Assembly: GCA_025350045.1 (NCBI GenBank)
Contig: JANXYM010000103.1
Coordinates: forward strand, 1 to 38,896
Length of the DNA stretch: 38,896 nucleotides
Source of the DNA: Methanomicrobiales archaeon
Lineage (GTDB): Archaea > Halobacteriota > Methanomicrobia > Methanomicrobiales > Methanospirillaceae
Direction of reading: 5' to 3'
The translations under genes and the position numbers were made by a program. Below the pieces are notes generated by a model, which saw only the letters and a list, made by a program, of their open reading frames with translations, was not told the DNA's origin and did not search any database. Shown one piece after another: positions 7,697-19,302 of this stretch; positions within the stretch are counted from its first letter, which is position 1, and the number at the start of each line of letters is the position of its first letter.

Positions 7697-8335
7697 TTAA
7701 AAATCTCCCAGACAACTCTGGGATTTTTTTGCAAGGATTGCACTCACCGTCTTCCAGCTCTTCCGGGCAATGGGGGGCGGAACGCGGTGCTCGTCAATGT
7801 ACGCATGCAGGAACCGGATCGTGACCGGATCCGAAGGATAACCGCTGCCGATAACCCCGAATTTTTTTCCCAGTGTGGCTATTGCCCTGTCACGGGTCAC
7901 CTTTGCAATAATGCTTGCAGCTGACACCACCGGGAACTTCTCATCCGCATGGTGTTCGGATACAATTTCGCAGGGATTATCGAGGTGGTTTTTCACCATC
8001 TCTGCGTACCGGAACGTGTTCACATCGCATGCATCCACATAGGCACACGCAGGAGCTAATTTGGTGATAACCTGCGCATGTGCCCGGGCAACCGCTGCAT
8101 TGAGGGTCATATCCTGCCGGATCGCATCAATATCCTGCGCGTCGAGTTTTACAATGGCAACCCGGCATTTTTTCCGGATTATGGTGTACAGGCGTTCCCG
8201 CTCTTTTGCGGATAACAGTTTTGAATCTTTTACTCCAAGGTCAGCAAGAACATCTTCAGAGGTTATGCCTACCGCCGCAATCACCATCGGGCCAAGTACC
8301 GAACCCTTTCCTGCTTCGTCAACCCCGCAGAACAC
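7697..8335 (-). CDS. rnhB: Ribonuclease HII
   Basis: 212 aa from GTG 8335 (fCGVDEAGKG), the usual position of the start in archaeal RNase HII. A TTG seven codons upstream also keeps the frame open. The active-site motif DEAGKGSVLGPMV is at the N-terminus, with the further acidic site in AYVDACDVN and the conserved SAASIIAKVTRD block near residues 133-144. The enzyme cleaves RNA at RNA-DNA junctions, removing misincorporated ribonucleotides and Okazaki primers. It is divergently arranged with the TrkA-like gene across 55 nt. Confidence 0.95.
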   Translation of the reverse strand: MFCGVDEAGKGSVLGPMVIAAVGITSEDVLADLGVKDSKLLSAKERERLYTIIRKKCRVAIVKLDAQDIDAIRQDMTLNAAVARAHAQVITKLAPACAYVDACDVNTFRYAEMVKNHLDNPCEIVSEHHADEKFPVVSAASIIAKVTRDRAIATLGKKFGVIGSGYPSDPVTIRFLHAYIDEHRVPPPIARKSWKTVSAILAKKSQSCLGDF

Positions 8336-8390
8336 GTAAAAATAGTGGATGCGCAAAATATTTCAATGCCGATGATGGTAAACTTAAACT

Positions 8391-9059
8391 ATGTATATTA
8401 TCATCGTAGGGCTCGGCGGGATCGGGAGGAACCTCGCAAAACTGGCGATCGAGCACGCCCATAATGTCGTTGTGATCGACCAGGATGAGGACCGGTGCGG
8501 GGAGATCCTTGAGCATTACGATGTACTTGCGGTCACGGGAAATGCCACCGACAAGACCGTATTAGAAGAGGCAGGCATTGACCGGGCTGATGCCCTGATA
8601 GCAACAACCAGTGACGACTCGGTCAACCTGATGACCTGCTGGCTGGCCAAAAAATTCCGCGTAGCCAATGTGGTTGCTATCGTCAACCAGCCCTCGCACT
8701 CGGACTTTTTCAAGGAAGTCGGCGTCCGGATCAGCGAAAACCCGGACGAGCTGGTGGCATCCCGCCTCTACTACTGGACGCAGAACCCCCAGCTCCAGCA
8801 ACTCGCCTCCATTCCGGGCGGCACCATCTTTGAGATCGTTGCTGAACCGGGAGCACCTATCGTGGATCACGAGATCCGCGAACTCAAGGTCAAGGACTTT
8901 GTCTTTATCGCTATCCGCAGGGCAGGTGGCGTGCTCATCATCCCGAGCGGCAACGTGAAGATCCAGCCCGGTGACATATTTACCGTCTTTACCAAAAAAG
9001 AGGCAGAGGACGACTGCCTGCGCCTGCTCAACAAGCAACTGAAAAAATCAACGGATTGA
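8391..9059 (+). CDS. TrkA-type K+ channel/transport regulatory protein (RCK)
   Basis: 222 aa. The Rossmann motif GLGGIG is at residues 7-12 and the acidic residue ending beta2 is in VVVID (about residue 30), typical of NAD(H)-binding TrkA-N/RCK domains. A TrkA-C domain covers about 135-220 ([40 protein letters not shown]). Such proteins gate K+ uptake systems in response to nucleotides. No K+ channel or TrkH gene is adjacent, so it must act on a partner elsewhere. Its last 12 nt overlap the 3' end of the convergent GGR gene. Confidence 0.9.
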   Translation: MYIIIVGLGGIGRNLAKLAIEHAHNVVVIDQDEDRCGEILEHYDVLAVTGNATDKTVLEEAGIDRADALIATTSDDSVNLMTCWLAKKFRVANVVAIVNQPSHSDFFKEVGVRISENPDELVASRLYYWTQNPQLQQLASIPGGTIFEIVAEPGAPIVDHEIRELKVKDFVFIAIRRAGGVLIIPSGNVKIQPGDIFTVFTKKEAEDDCLRLLNKQLKKSTD

Positions 9060-10244
9060 TGCTGCGAGCGCACCGAGCTCGAGCATCAGTTTCGGGTTCA
9101 CTTTAATAATCTCTTTTATCAGGCTGAGGGTGGAGAATTCCTTTAAGTTCATTTTAGAGACCGAGTGGATGATCTCGTTGAGTTTTTCATCGGGTTGTTT
9201 GATTAAGTATTCCTTGATGTTGTAATTGCGCTCGATAGCTTTTCCCATCTTAGACGCCCGCCACGTTTTGTCATATATCATGAGCGCCTTTTTGGAGGTG
9301 TCGCTTTTGCTGATACAGTCCGCGGCAACCTCTGCCGCAAGCTTACCGGTATACATGGCATTGTAGATGCCGCCACCGGTCAGGGGGTCGACTACCCGGG
9401 CTGCATCACCGGTAATCAGGAGATTATCAGCCACCGTGCAGTCAAGCGGGCGGCAGACAGAGACTCCGCCGGGGATATATTCGATGGTCTTTCCGTTCGG
9501 GAAGGTCTTTTTCACGAACTTGTCGAGGTAATCTTTTGCCCGGTGCCCTTCCCCGCTCTTCTTTCCCGAGATCCCGATCCCGACATTTGCCGTGCGGTGA
9601 CCTTTCGGGAAGATCCAGAGATACCCTTCCGGTGCCACATCATTGCCGAGATAAAAGATCGTGGAGTGCTGGTCGATGTCGATATCTGCCATCACGTACT
9701 GGACCGAGCTCATGATCTCCCGGACCGGGACGGTGGTATCGATACCACACCATTTCGAGAATTTGGATTCAACACCGTCGGCTGCAATCACCACATCGGC
9801 TCTCACATCAGTGACTGTCCCGCAGTACTCGATCTTTGCTCCTTTGAGAACACCGTTTTCCATAATAGGGGCAGCTGCACGGGATTTTACTGCCACATCC
9901 GCGCCTGCCTCAGCAGCCTTCCAGACCAGCTCACGGTCAAAGAACTTGCGGTCAAGGACATAGCCGACCTTGCTGCCTGCCATATCGGATTCGAGTTTCA
10001 TGAAAAAACCGTCAGGTGCGATGATACCCGCTCCATGCATCTCTGCAGAGATCCAGCGTGGATCGGCATCAATAAACTCAAGAAGAGCTTCCCGGCCGAT
10101 TCCCTCGGCACAGCGCACAGGAGCACCTATTGCCGGGCGCTTCTCAACGATAAGAGCAGAGAGACCCTTCTCGGCTGCAGTTTTTCCGGCAAGAGCTCCT
10201 GCCGGACCACCGCCGATGATGAGCACATCATACTTATTTTTCAT
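9048..10244 (-). CDS. Geranylgeranyl reductase family FAD enzyme (archaeal lipid saturation)
   Basis: 398 aa. The FAD-binding motif GGGPAG is at residues 11-16, followed by the PVRCAEGIG segment typical of digeranylgeranylglycerophospholipid reductases, and [18 protein letters not shown] in the second FAD-contact region. The enzyme reduces the double bonds of archaeal isoprenoid lipid chains. ATG 10244 lies inside the 3' end of the ferredoxin gene (11-nt overlap), so both are translated from one message. A dedicated ferredoxin next to GGR is known in Methanosarcina and supplies the electrons. Quinone- or other isoprenoid-reducing paralogues exist, but the coupling supports lipid saturation. 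Confidence 0.92.
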   Translation of the reverse strand: MKNKYDVLIIGGGPAGALAGKTAAEKGLSALIVEKRPAIGAPVRCAEGIGREALLEFIDADPRWISAEMHGAGIIAPDGFFMKLESDMAGSKVGYVLDRKFFDRELVWKAAEAGADVAVKSRAAAPIMENGVLKGAKIEYCGTVTDVRADVVIAADGVESKFSKWCGIDTTVPVREIMSSVQYVMADIDIDQHSTIFYLGNDVAPEGYLWIFPKGHRTANVGIGISGKKSGEGHRAKDYLDKFVKKTFPNGKTIEYIPGGVSVCRPLDCTVADNLLITGDAARVVDPLTGGGIYNAMYTGKLAAEVAADCISKSDTSKKALMIYDKTWRASKMGKAIERNYNIKEYLIKQPDEKLNEIIHSVSKMNLKEFSTLSLIKEIIKVNPKLMLELGALAASIR

Positions 10245-10410
10245 TGACTACCTCCAGGGCACCCAGGGGGCAGACTTTCGCACAGATTCCACAGCTCGTG
10301 CAGTTTGGCTCTACGGAGAGGTACGCGTCGATCAGTTCCAGGGCGCCTTCGGGGCAGACTGACACACAGCATCCGCAATATCCACAAATATCCCGATGTA
10401 CTTTGAGCAT
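10234..10410 (-). CDS. 2[4Fe-4S] ferredoxin coupled to GGR
   Basis: 58 aa from ATG 10410 ([10 protein letters not shown]). Two cluster motifs are complete: [12 protein letters not shown] and [12 protein letters not shown], each CxxCxxCxxxCP. The longer open frame upstream adds 18 residues of no recognisable character. It overlaps the GGR start by 11 nt and is the likely electron donor for GGR. It lies 103 nt downstream of the ahbC stop codon on the same strand, so read-through from the katG/ahb operon cannot be excluded. Confidence 0.93.
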   Translation of the reverse strand: MLKVHRDICGYCGCCVSVCPEGALELIDAYLSVEPNCTSCGICAKVCPLGALEVVNEK

Positions 10411-10513
10411 TGAGTGGTTATGTTGGTTTTTTCCTTCATTAATAGTTACGATGCAAATAACCATTTACCAGTAAACGCGACCGGTGAAGATTACAAAAAC
10501 AGGGATTTTTTAC

Positions 10514-11713
10514 TCAACGGCGCTGCATCAGGGGCTGCTCAACAAAACAGAAGGGATCTTCTGCAAGGAAATCCCCTTCCACGGCATGCGCCCGGACCCG
10601 GCACCCGCCGCCGCAGATCACCCGGTGGGTGCAGGCCCCGCACCGACCCCCGAACCGGGCATCCTTCTCTCGGAACCGGGCAAGGACAGGGTTCTCCGGG
10701 TCGGCCCAGATCCTGCTGAAGGGCTGGTGCCGGACATTTCCCACGAGAAATTCATCAGCCCGGGCGAACTGGCAGGGATACACGTTCCCCCGGGTATCGA
10801 TATTTACCACACGGGTACCGGCACTGCACCCTCCCTTTAAGGATGCCAGCAGCTCCCTGGCATCAGCCAGGTCCTCCGACCCGTCCTTCTCCAGGGAACC
10901 GAGCAGGTGGATGCAGTCCTGCGGGGCATCAACAGTCAGGAACTCCATGACTGCAGGATCTGTCTCCTTTGCTTTCCGGTAGAGTACATCGAGGGCTTCG
11001 ACCACCCCGGCCCGATCCAGCTGCAACCGGGCATAGGAATCGCTTCCCCGTCCTGTTGGCACGAGCCAGTACAGGCAGAACCGGGATGCCCCAAGGACCA
11101 GGGCAAGGTCGACGAGGTCCCCGAGCTCCTGCCGGTTCTCTTTCGTGAGCGTGACCCGCACCCCGCACCGGAGTCCTGCATCCCTGCAGGCCGCGAAGGC
11201 TGATTGTGTTTTCTCAAACGCGCCCGGCAGGTTCCGGAACCTGTCATGAGTCTCTGCCCGGGCCCCGTCAAGCGAGATGCCGGCATACGCGATCCCACAT
11301 TCCTTGATCCTGCGGGCAACCTCAGGAGTGATCAGCGTCCCGTTGGTGCTGAGCGCCATCCTGAGCCCCCTGCTCCTGGCATGACTTGCCAGCTCCCAGA
11401 TATCCTCACGCAGGAGAGGTTCCCCTCCAGTGAAGAGTATGAGCGGGACTTCCACACCTGCAAGATCATCGATGACCCGCAGCGCTTCATCGGTCGAGAG
11501 TTCTCCCTCCGGGGTCCGCCCCGGGCCCGACTTACTGTAACAGTGGGTGCAGCTCAGGTTGCAGCGATCCGTCAGGTTCCAGAAGACCACCGGCCGGTAC
11601 ATCCCGGAGAATGCAAGGTAGGTGCTGGGTACATCCATCTGCGGCCGGTGACGGTGCTTCATCACGCCGCTGACCGTTCCCCTCCCGTGCATGCACTGGG
11701 TGATCCGGTTCAT
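10514..11713 (-). CDS. ahbC: Radical SAM/SPASM protein, AhbC-like (didecarboxysiroheme conversion)
   Basis: 399 aa. The radical SAM motif CNLSCTHC has cysteines 51, 55 and 58, preceded by PVVFWNLTDR, a hallmark of the NirJ/AhbC group. The C-terminal SPASM region carries further cysteines (GGCSAG, YPCQF, CGACTHRVICGGGC, DPFC) for auxiliary clusters. In the siroheme-dependent pathway AhbC removes the C2 and C7 acetate side chains of 12,18-didecarboxysiroheme to give Fe-coproporphyrin III. ATG 11713 overlaps the upstream ahbB stop (ATGA). Assignment as AhbC rather than AhbD rests on comparison with the other radical SAM gene at 12685-13761 and is likely but not certain. Confidence 0.75.
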   Translation of the reverse strand: MNRITQCMHGRGTVSGVMKHRHRPQMDVPSTYLAFSGMYRPVVFWNLTDRCNLSCTHCYSKSGPGRTPEGELSTDEALRVIDDLAGVEVPLILFTGGEPLLREDIWELASHARSRGLRMALSTNGTLITPEVARRIKECGIAYAGISLDGARAETHDRFRNLPGAFEKTQSAFAACRDAGLRCGVRVTLTKENRQELGDLVDLALVLGASRFCLYWLVPTGRGSDSYARLQLDRAGVVEALDVLYRKAKETDPAVMEFLTVDAPQDCIHLLGSLEKDGSEDLADARELLASLKGGCSAGTRVVNIDTRGNVYPCQFARADEFLVGNVRHQPFSRIWADPENPVLARFREKDARFGGRCGACTHRVICGGGCRVRAHAVEGDFLAEDPFCFVEQPLMQRR

Positions 11714-12195
11714 GCGACACCACCCCCATTCGCCCCGATACGGACATTCGGCACCCGCTTGAACTCGCGGGTACTGAAGAGGACGGTATAATCCGGGCAG
11801 CCGGTCTGTTCTGCTAGCACCCTGACTTGTTCGCGAACCTCATCCCTGCTGGCGCCGTGGTGCACCGTGTAATGGGTGTACTCCCACCGTCCCGGTACTA
11901 TCCTGCGCTCATAGCAGTGGGTGACCGATGGGACCGCTGCAAGAAGATCACCCAGGTTTCCGGCCGGCCCTGACGGTTTCCAGGCAACGAGGGCATTTGC
12001 GGTGATCCCCATCTTCCGCTGGTCGATACGGGCACGGAATTTCCGGATGATGCCGGATTCTTTCAGGAGCCGGATCCGTTCCACTACGTTACGTTCGGTG
12101 ATCCCCAGCGTTTTCCCGATGGCTTCAAACGGGGCCGGGACCAGAGGGAGACCGCGTTCGAGTTCCCGGAGCAGGCTAATATCAGTCTTGTCCAC
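11710..12195 (-). CDS. ahbB: Siroheme decarboxylase subunit (AhbB-like, Lrp/AsnC fold)
   Basis: 161 aa from GTG 12195, which has AGGAG about 8 nt upstream. The N-terminus is an Lrp-type helix-turn-helix (LLRELERGLPLVPAPFEAIGKTLGI). The C-terminal half is an AsnC-like ferredoxin fold with family motifs VTHCYERR, WEYTHYTVHHG and LFSTREFKRVPNVR. AhbA and AhbB form the heterodimer that decarboxylates siroheme at C12 and C18. The gene overlaps the 3' end of the preceding paralogue by 14 nt and the next gene by ATGA. The A/B lettering is by analogy and could be swapped. A transcription regulator is unlikely given its place between ahb genes. Confidence 0.78.
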   Translation of the reverse strand: MDKTDISLLRELERGLPLVPAPFEAIGKTLGITERNVVERIRLLKESGIIRKFRARIDQRKMGITANALVAWKPSGPAGNLGDLLAAVPSVTHCYERRIVPGRWEYTHYTVHHGASRDEVREQVRVLAEQTGCPDYTVLFSTREFKRVPNVRIGANGGGVA

Positions 12196-12684
12196 GATTT
12201 GGCTCCTGTGCGGGGAGGAATGAGAACCGCACATCAATTTTTATCCGCCTGATTGTCGGCAGGTCCAGCATGTCCGATGCGGGTATCCCGGACCGCTTTA
12301 AAATTTCGTCCACAACCTTTTCGACACCCGCCTCGTCCTTTGCCGATATCGTAAACCAGAGGGAATAATCATGGTCCCGCTGGAAATTATGGGACACTTC
12401 GGCATAGCTGCTGATGATGGCGGCAACTTCGTCGAGCCGCTCCTCCGGTACATGGAGGGCGACCAGCGTTGCGGCATGCAGGCCGAGCGGGCGGGACTCG
12501 AGCACCGGGGAGATCCCTCTTATGATCCCGTAATCTCCGAGTTTTTTCATGCGGAAGAGCAGTTCCGGCTCCGCAATTCCCAGCAGGCCGGCGATCGCTT
12601 CCCAAGGCCTTGGTACCAGCGGAAGGTCATCCTGAAGGCAGTTGAGGATGGCCAGATCGGTCCTGTCCGGCCGGAAGGATTCGA

Positions 12685-12688
<4 letters not shown>
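12182..12688 (-). CDS. ahbA: Siroheme decarboxylase subunit (AhbA-like, Lrp/AsnC fold)
   Basis: 168 aa, paralogous to the next gene downstream. Family signatures are LPLVPRPWEAIAGLLGI in the winged-helix half, VSHNFQRDHDYSLWFTI in the central ferredoxin-fold part, and LDLPTIRRIKIDVRF near the C-terminus. The DH-Y-LWFTI motif is the siroheme-decarboxylase variant of the AsnC domain. The enzyme catalyses the first committed step from siroheme to heme, with its partner. ATG 12688 overlaps the ahbD stop (ATGA). As for its partner, the A/B lettering is an assignment by similarity recalled from the family, not computed. Confidence 0.78.
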
Positions 12689-16338
<3,650 letters not shown>

Positions 16339-17068
16339 TTAAGCCGAATCATTAAACGGGTTCTTCCGCATCGCAAGACTGAAGAGATAGGGGTAATTGT
16401 TTTTGAGATATCCCATGTATCTGAGCCATTGGGGAATCAGCTGTGAATAGACACGTTCGATATCCTTTCCGAGATGGCTCTTATCTGAAGAGGGGAGTAC
16501 TGACAGATCATCCCGGGCCTTTACCTCTTGGGTCAGGTGATTTATGGCAAGGATGAGATCGGTGAAGGTTTCGTGTTCAAAGACCATCGGGTTTTCGACA
16601 AGCCGGAGTAAAAAATCCTCATGACTGACAAGAAAACTTCGCAGAGCTTCCAAATCAATGTGATCAACGGCGACACAGCATGAATGGTTTTCCAGGCAGG
16701 TCTGCACATCCCGAAACATATCATTGTGCCAGTCTGCACGAATAACAAGGCGCTCTTTCACCCTGCCAATAAAAGTATCTGCCGGTACCAGCGGGGCAAG
16801 GAGCGGCGTTCCGATCGTGGAAAAGAACGTACCGATGACCATATTCAGTTTTTCCATCCGTCGTTGCCTTTCGCGGGATTCGAGCATCTGGTCAATGATA
16901 AGCGTGACTATGAGCACTTCGATCGGTATGAAGGCAATATCGCCGATAAAAAAGATGAACAGGTGATTTCGAGTCCTGGAAGATAAGGTAGTGGGCGGTC
17001 AGCATTGCAAGGGACAGCGTAACCAGTCCGATCCCTGCTAATAGTTTCCACCGGGTGTCTTCTTTCAT
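16339..17068 (-). pseudogene. Two-TM membrane protein of unknown function, interrupted by a frameshift
   Basis: ATG 17068 opens a frame encoding a basic N-terminus and a membrane helix (WKLLAGIGLVTLSLAMLTAH, then YLIFQDS). Near 16970-16980 this frame is lost, and a second frame continues with NHLFIFFIGDIAFIPIEV and LIVTLIIDQMLES, then about 170 soluble residues to the stop at 16339. The joined product would be about 243 aa with two N-terminal membrane helices and a helical cytoplasmic domain. One missing base around CAGGACTCG would explain it. I recall similar methanogen proteins of this layout but no named function. It may be a pseudogene or a sequencing error. A start at GTG 16917 would lose the first helix. 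Confidence 0.65.
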
Positions 17069-17287
17069 ATTTTGAGGTATGGGTCATGGGGGAAAATACG
17101 AGGTTCCATCATGGCAGATCAGCGTTGAACGTTTCCCCTTTTCGGCTGTGCCCGCTGGATGCATTGTGCCAGGATGCACCAGATACCCCAATGCAGAAAC
17201 CCTCCGACAACAAAGCGTATTTACCTGCCCTGCATTCTTTTCCGGAACAACAATGCGGAAAAATCCGCACAGATTTTGGGTGAAACT

Positions 17288-17731
17288 ATGCGGGGCAAAC
17301 GATCAACAACTCTCAATGAACAAGCAGAGCGCTGCGCAGGGAAGATGGGATTTCGCTGGCTGAAAAATACGCTTTCAGATCTTCCGTTCGATGGGTTTAC
17401 CTTTCGGCCGGCCGTCATTGCCGCGGTCAGATTATTAAAAACCCGGTACTCGATCGATGACGATGTCATTATAGAAAATAAATTCCCGGATGCAGTGGAC
17501 GGGTTGCGATCCCTTCCGCTACCTCAGACGGTTCTTCGCGAGCTCTGGGTCCGGACGCAGAACGAGCGGGCCTGGCGCCGGTTCTATATCCTGCCCGAAA
17601 CGACCATGGAGATCGAGTTCAACACTGCGGAGAATTACTGGAACACCCACTATGATGAAGAGAAGTGGAAGACGGCACCCTATCGGATCGACATTCCCCT
17701 GTTATCCCCAAAAAAAGATGATGTCAGATAA
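17288..17731 (+). CDS. Hypothetical protein
   Basis: 147 aa from ATG 17288; an upstream in-frame ATG at 17159 adds 43 residues of cysteine-rich, low-plausibility sequence. The protein is soluble, mixed alpha/beta, rich in aromatic and charged residues (WKTAPYRIDIPLLSPKKDD at the C-terminus). I do not recognise a family. Its stop codon overlaps the start of a CxxC micro-ORF at 17721 by 11 nt, and the first copy of the 213-bp repeat begins right after it, so its 3' end borders a rearranged region. It is divergent from the broken membrane-protein gene. Confidence 0.6.
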   Translation: MRGKRSTTLNEQAERCAGKMGFRWLKNTLSDLPFDGFTFRPAVIAAVRLLKTRYSIDDDVIIENKFPDAVDGLRSLPLPQTVLRELWVRTQNERAWRRFYILPETTMEIEFNTAENYWNTHYDEEKWKTAPYRIDIPLLSPKKDDVR

Positions 17732-17816
17732 GCCCGTAAAATGCCCGGTTTGCCAATCGGACGAAGGTTATTTTTATCTCAGTGAAACCGGTGTCCCCGC
17801 TCAGGAAAAATACTGA
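17721..17816 (+). CDS. Micro-ORF with CPVC knuckle (copy 1)
   Basis: 31 codons starting MSDKPVKCPVCQSDEGYF. It overlaps the upstream 147-aa gene by 11 nt and lies mostly within copy 1 of the 213-bp repeat. It has one CxxC pair only, so a zinc site would need a dimer or a partner. The second repeat copy encodes a related 27-aa peptide. It could be a real micro-protein or the remnant of a zinc-ribbon gene. Confidence 0.35.
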   Translation: MSDKPVKCPVCQSDEGYFYLSETGVPAQEKY

Positions 17817-17944
17817 TTAAAACGGGTATTTTCTTTATTTGACTGATTTCAGGGGATTTCGACCCTGCAATATAGCGGGCTTGCAGCAGCCCCTTTTTTG
17901 AGGGGGGAGGGTAGCACGGTCAAAAGGAAAAGAACACCTGTTTT
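17732..17944 (+). repeat. 213-bp direct repeat, copy 1
   Basis: This matches 18035-18247 at a constant offset of 303 nt with no net insertion or deletion. The stretch from 17861 to about 17922 (starting GACCCTGCAATATAGCGGGC) is identical in both copies. It contains two competing hairpins: GGGCT (17877-17881) with AGCCC (17888-17892), or CCCC (17890-17893) with the GGGGGG at 17902-17907 across a TTTTTTGA loop. The 5' part encodes the CPVC peptide. No terminal inverted repeats or target duplications are seen. Confidence 0.85.
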
Positions 17945-18000
17945 GGGGATCCTGCCGCATGCTGAAAGCAAGTGTGAGATCTGCAACCAAGATCCTGTTT

Positions 18001-18018
18001 CCTGCCGGTCCCGGCAGG
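18001..18018. other. Perfect 8-bp hairpin between the repeat copies
   Basis: CCTGCCGG and CCGGCAGG are separated by only TC. It lies in the 90-nt spacer between the two 213-bp repeat copies, 15 nt before the second CPVC micro-ORF. Confidence 0.5.
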
Positions 18019-18032
18019 AGTGTATCTCTAAT

Positions 18033-18116
18033 ATGCCCGTAAAATGCCCGGTTTGCCAATCGGACAAAGGCGGTTTTTTGACCAGGAGAAATGGTGTCCC
18101 CGGCCAAATGAAATAA
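18033..18116 (+). CDS. Micro-ORF with CPVC knuckle (copy 2)
   Basis: 27 codons, MPVKCPVCQSDKGGFLTRRN and six more residues to the stop. It is the counterpart in repeat copy 2 of the 31-aa micro-ORF at 17721. The KCPVCQSD core is identical, later residues diverge, and both frames close at a similar place. There is no strong Shine-Dalgarno. The coding status is uncertain. Confidence 0.33.
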   Translation: MPVKCPVCQSDKGGFLTRRNGVPGQMK

Positions 18117-18247
18117 GGATTAAAACAGGTATTTTCCTTAACTGACGGATTTAAGAGGATTTTGACCCTGCAATATAGCGGGCTTGCAGCAGCCCCTTTT
18201 TTGAGGGGGGAGGGTAGCACGGTCAACAGGAAAGAAACCCCTGTTTT
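18035..18247 (+). repeat. 213-bp direct repeat, copy 2
   Basis: Second copy of the repeat at 17732-17944. The 62-nt block from 18164, with both competing hairpins, is identical; the flanks show scattered substitutions. Following it, ATCGGACAAGGGGTTAT near 18345 loosely resembles an internal part of the repeat and may be a third, degenerate fragment. Confidence 0.85.
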
Positions 18248-18626
18248 AGAGCCCGTAACGGATATGCCTCACGCCGGACTCCGACGTGAATTTCACGCAC
18301 CTTTCCGGACCCCCTGTTCATGCAATTCCTCCAGGAGTTTTTTAATCGGACAAGGGGTTATCTACCCCAAAACGGGGCTTATTTTGGGCTTTGTTTGGTA
18401 ATTTTCCGGGAACGGGGGGCGTGGTGTGCCCGGATTGGAGGGGTTGTTAAGTCTGAAAAAAGGGGGTCTGGGGAAGTGGTTTTATGGGGAAAAAGCGGAA
18501 TTTTTCGTTCTGAGGGGATAGTGTACCATTTTCTTAACCATGAGCAACTAAAAAAAAATTCAGCGCAAGTCTGGTTGAAATTTTTTCTTCCGGGACCGGC
18601 AGGGAAATTTCCCGCAGGATCTCTCC
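18248..18626. other. Non-coding spacer between repeat copy 2 and the ABC operon
   Basis: About 380 nt, unusually rich in G runs on the plus strand, with no ORF of recognisable character. It holds one unit resembling the 25-nt repeat of the 36.5-37.1 kb array (18562-18587) and is the 3' side of the ABC transporter operon. Confidence 0.5.
18562..18587 (+). repeat. Solitary unit resembling the 25-nt repeat family
   Basis: AGCGCAAGTCTGGTTGAAAT followed by TTTTTC matches the consensus of the array at 36.5-37.1 kb (ATCAAAGTCTGGTTTTATTT with T tract). It is a single unit, 18 kb from the array. Confidence 0.4.
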
Positions 18627-19301
18627 CTAATCCCCGCCGCTCACGATCTTCCCGTCCTTCAGAACAATGACCCGGTCAAAATATTTCTGGTGCCATTCCT
18701 CATGCGAGACCATGACTACGGTTTGCTTGAGTTCCCTGTTGAGTTTCCGGATCAGGTCGAGAATGATCGTGGAATTCCTTGTGTCAAGGTTCGCACAGGG
18801 CTCATCGGCGAGGATGATGGCGGGGTTGTTGACCAGCGCACGGGCAATGGCAACCCGCTGCTGCTCGCCACCGGACATCTCACCGGGGAGAAAATCGACC
18901 CGGTCACGAAGGCCGACAAGGCTGAGAATATCCCGGCAGGCCCGGGTGCATTCCTTTACCGTCATGCCCCGAACCCTGGACGGCAGATAGATATTCTCCT
19001 CTGCCGTCAGCTCAGGCACAAGGGCATAGTCCTGGAAAACATAACCGAGACGATTTAAGCGAAAGAGGGTGCGCCCCCGCTCGCCCAGCAACCCGACATC
19101 CACTCCATCGATGACAAGCGTCCCCGTGGTAGGCCGGTCAAGGAGCCCGAGCAGGTGCAGCAGGGTCGACTTGCCGCTCCCGCTCGCTCCCGTGATGCCC
19201 ACGAATTCCCCTTTACGGATCCTGATATCCACACCGTCCAGTGCCCGGACTTCGACCGTTCCTTTCCCGTAGATCTTTGCAAGGTTGCTGCCTATGATCA
19301 T
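18627..19301 (-). CDS. ABC transporter ATP-binding protein (LolD/MacB type)
   Basis: 224 aa, a single nucleotide-binding domain. Walker A GASGSGKST is at 38-46, the Q-loop at Q90, the signature MSGGEQQR at 142-149, Walker B IILADEP at 162-168 and the H-loop His at 200. The type with LLHLLGLLDRPTTG belongs to the LolD/MacB/FtsE-like group that powers FtsX-fold permeases. ATG 19301 comes one base after the permease stop codon, with GGGGGT upstream. It works with the permease and the surface protein encoded upstream in the same operon. Confidence 0.93.
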   Translation of the reverse strand: MIIGSNLAKIYGKGTVEVRALDGVDIRIRKGEFVGITGASGSGKSTLLHLLGLLDRPTTGTLVIDGVDVGLLGERGRTLFRLNRLGYVFQDYALVPELTAEENIYLPSRVRGMTVKECTRACRDILSLVGLRDRVDFLPGEMSGGEQQRVAIARALVNNPAIILADEPCANLDTRNSTIILDLIRKLNRELKQTVVMVSHEEWHQKYFDRVIVLKDGKIVSGGD

Positions 19302-19302
19302 G

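Noticed and set aside
17732-18247. Insertion sequence or MITE
   Set aside because: No terminal inverted repeats, target-site duplications or transposase fragments are visible around either copy.
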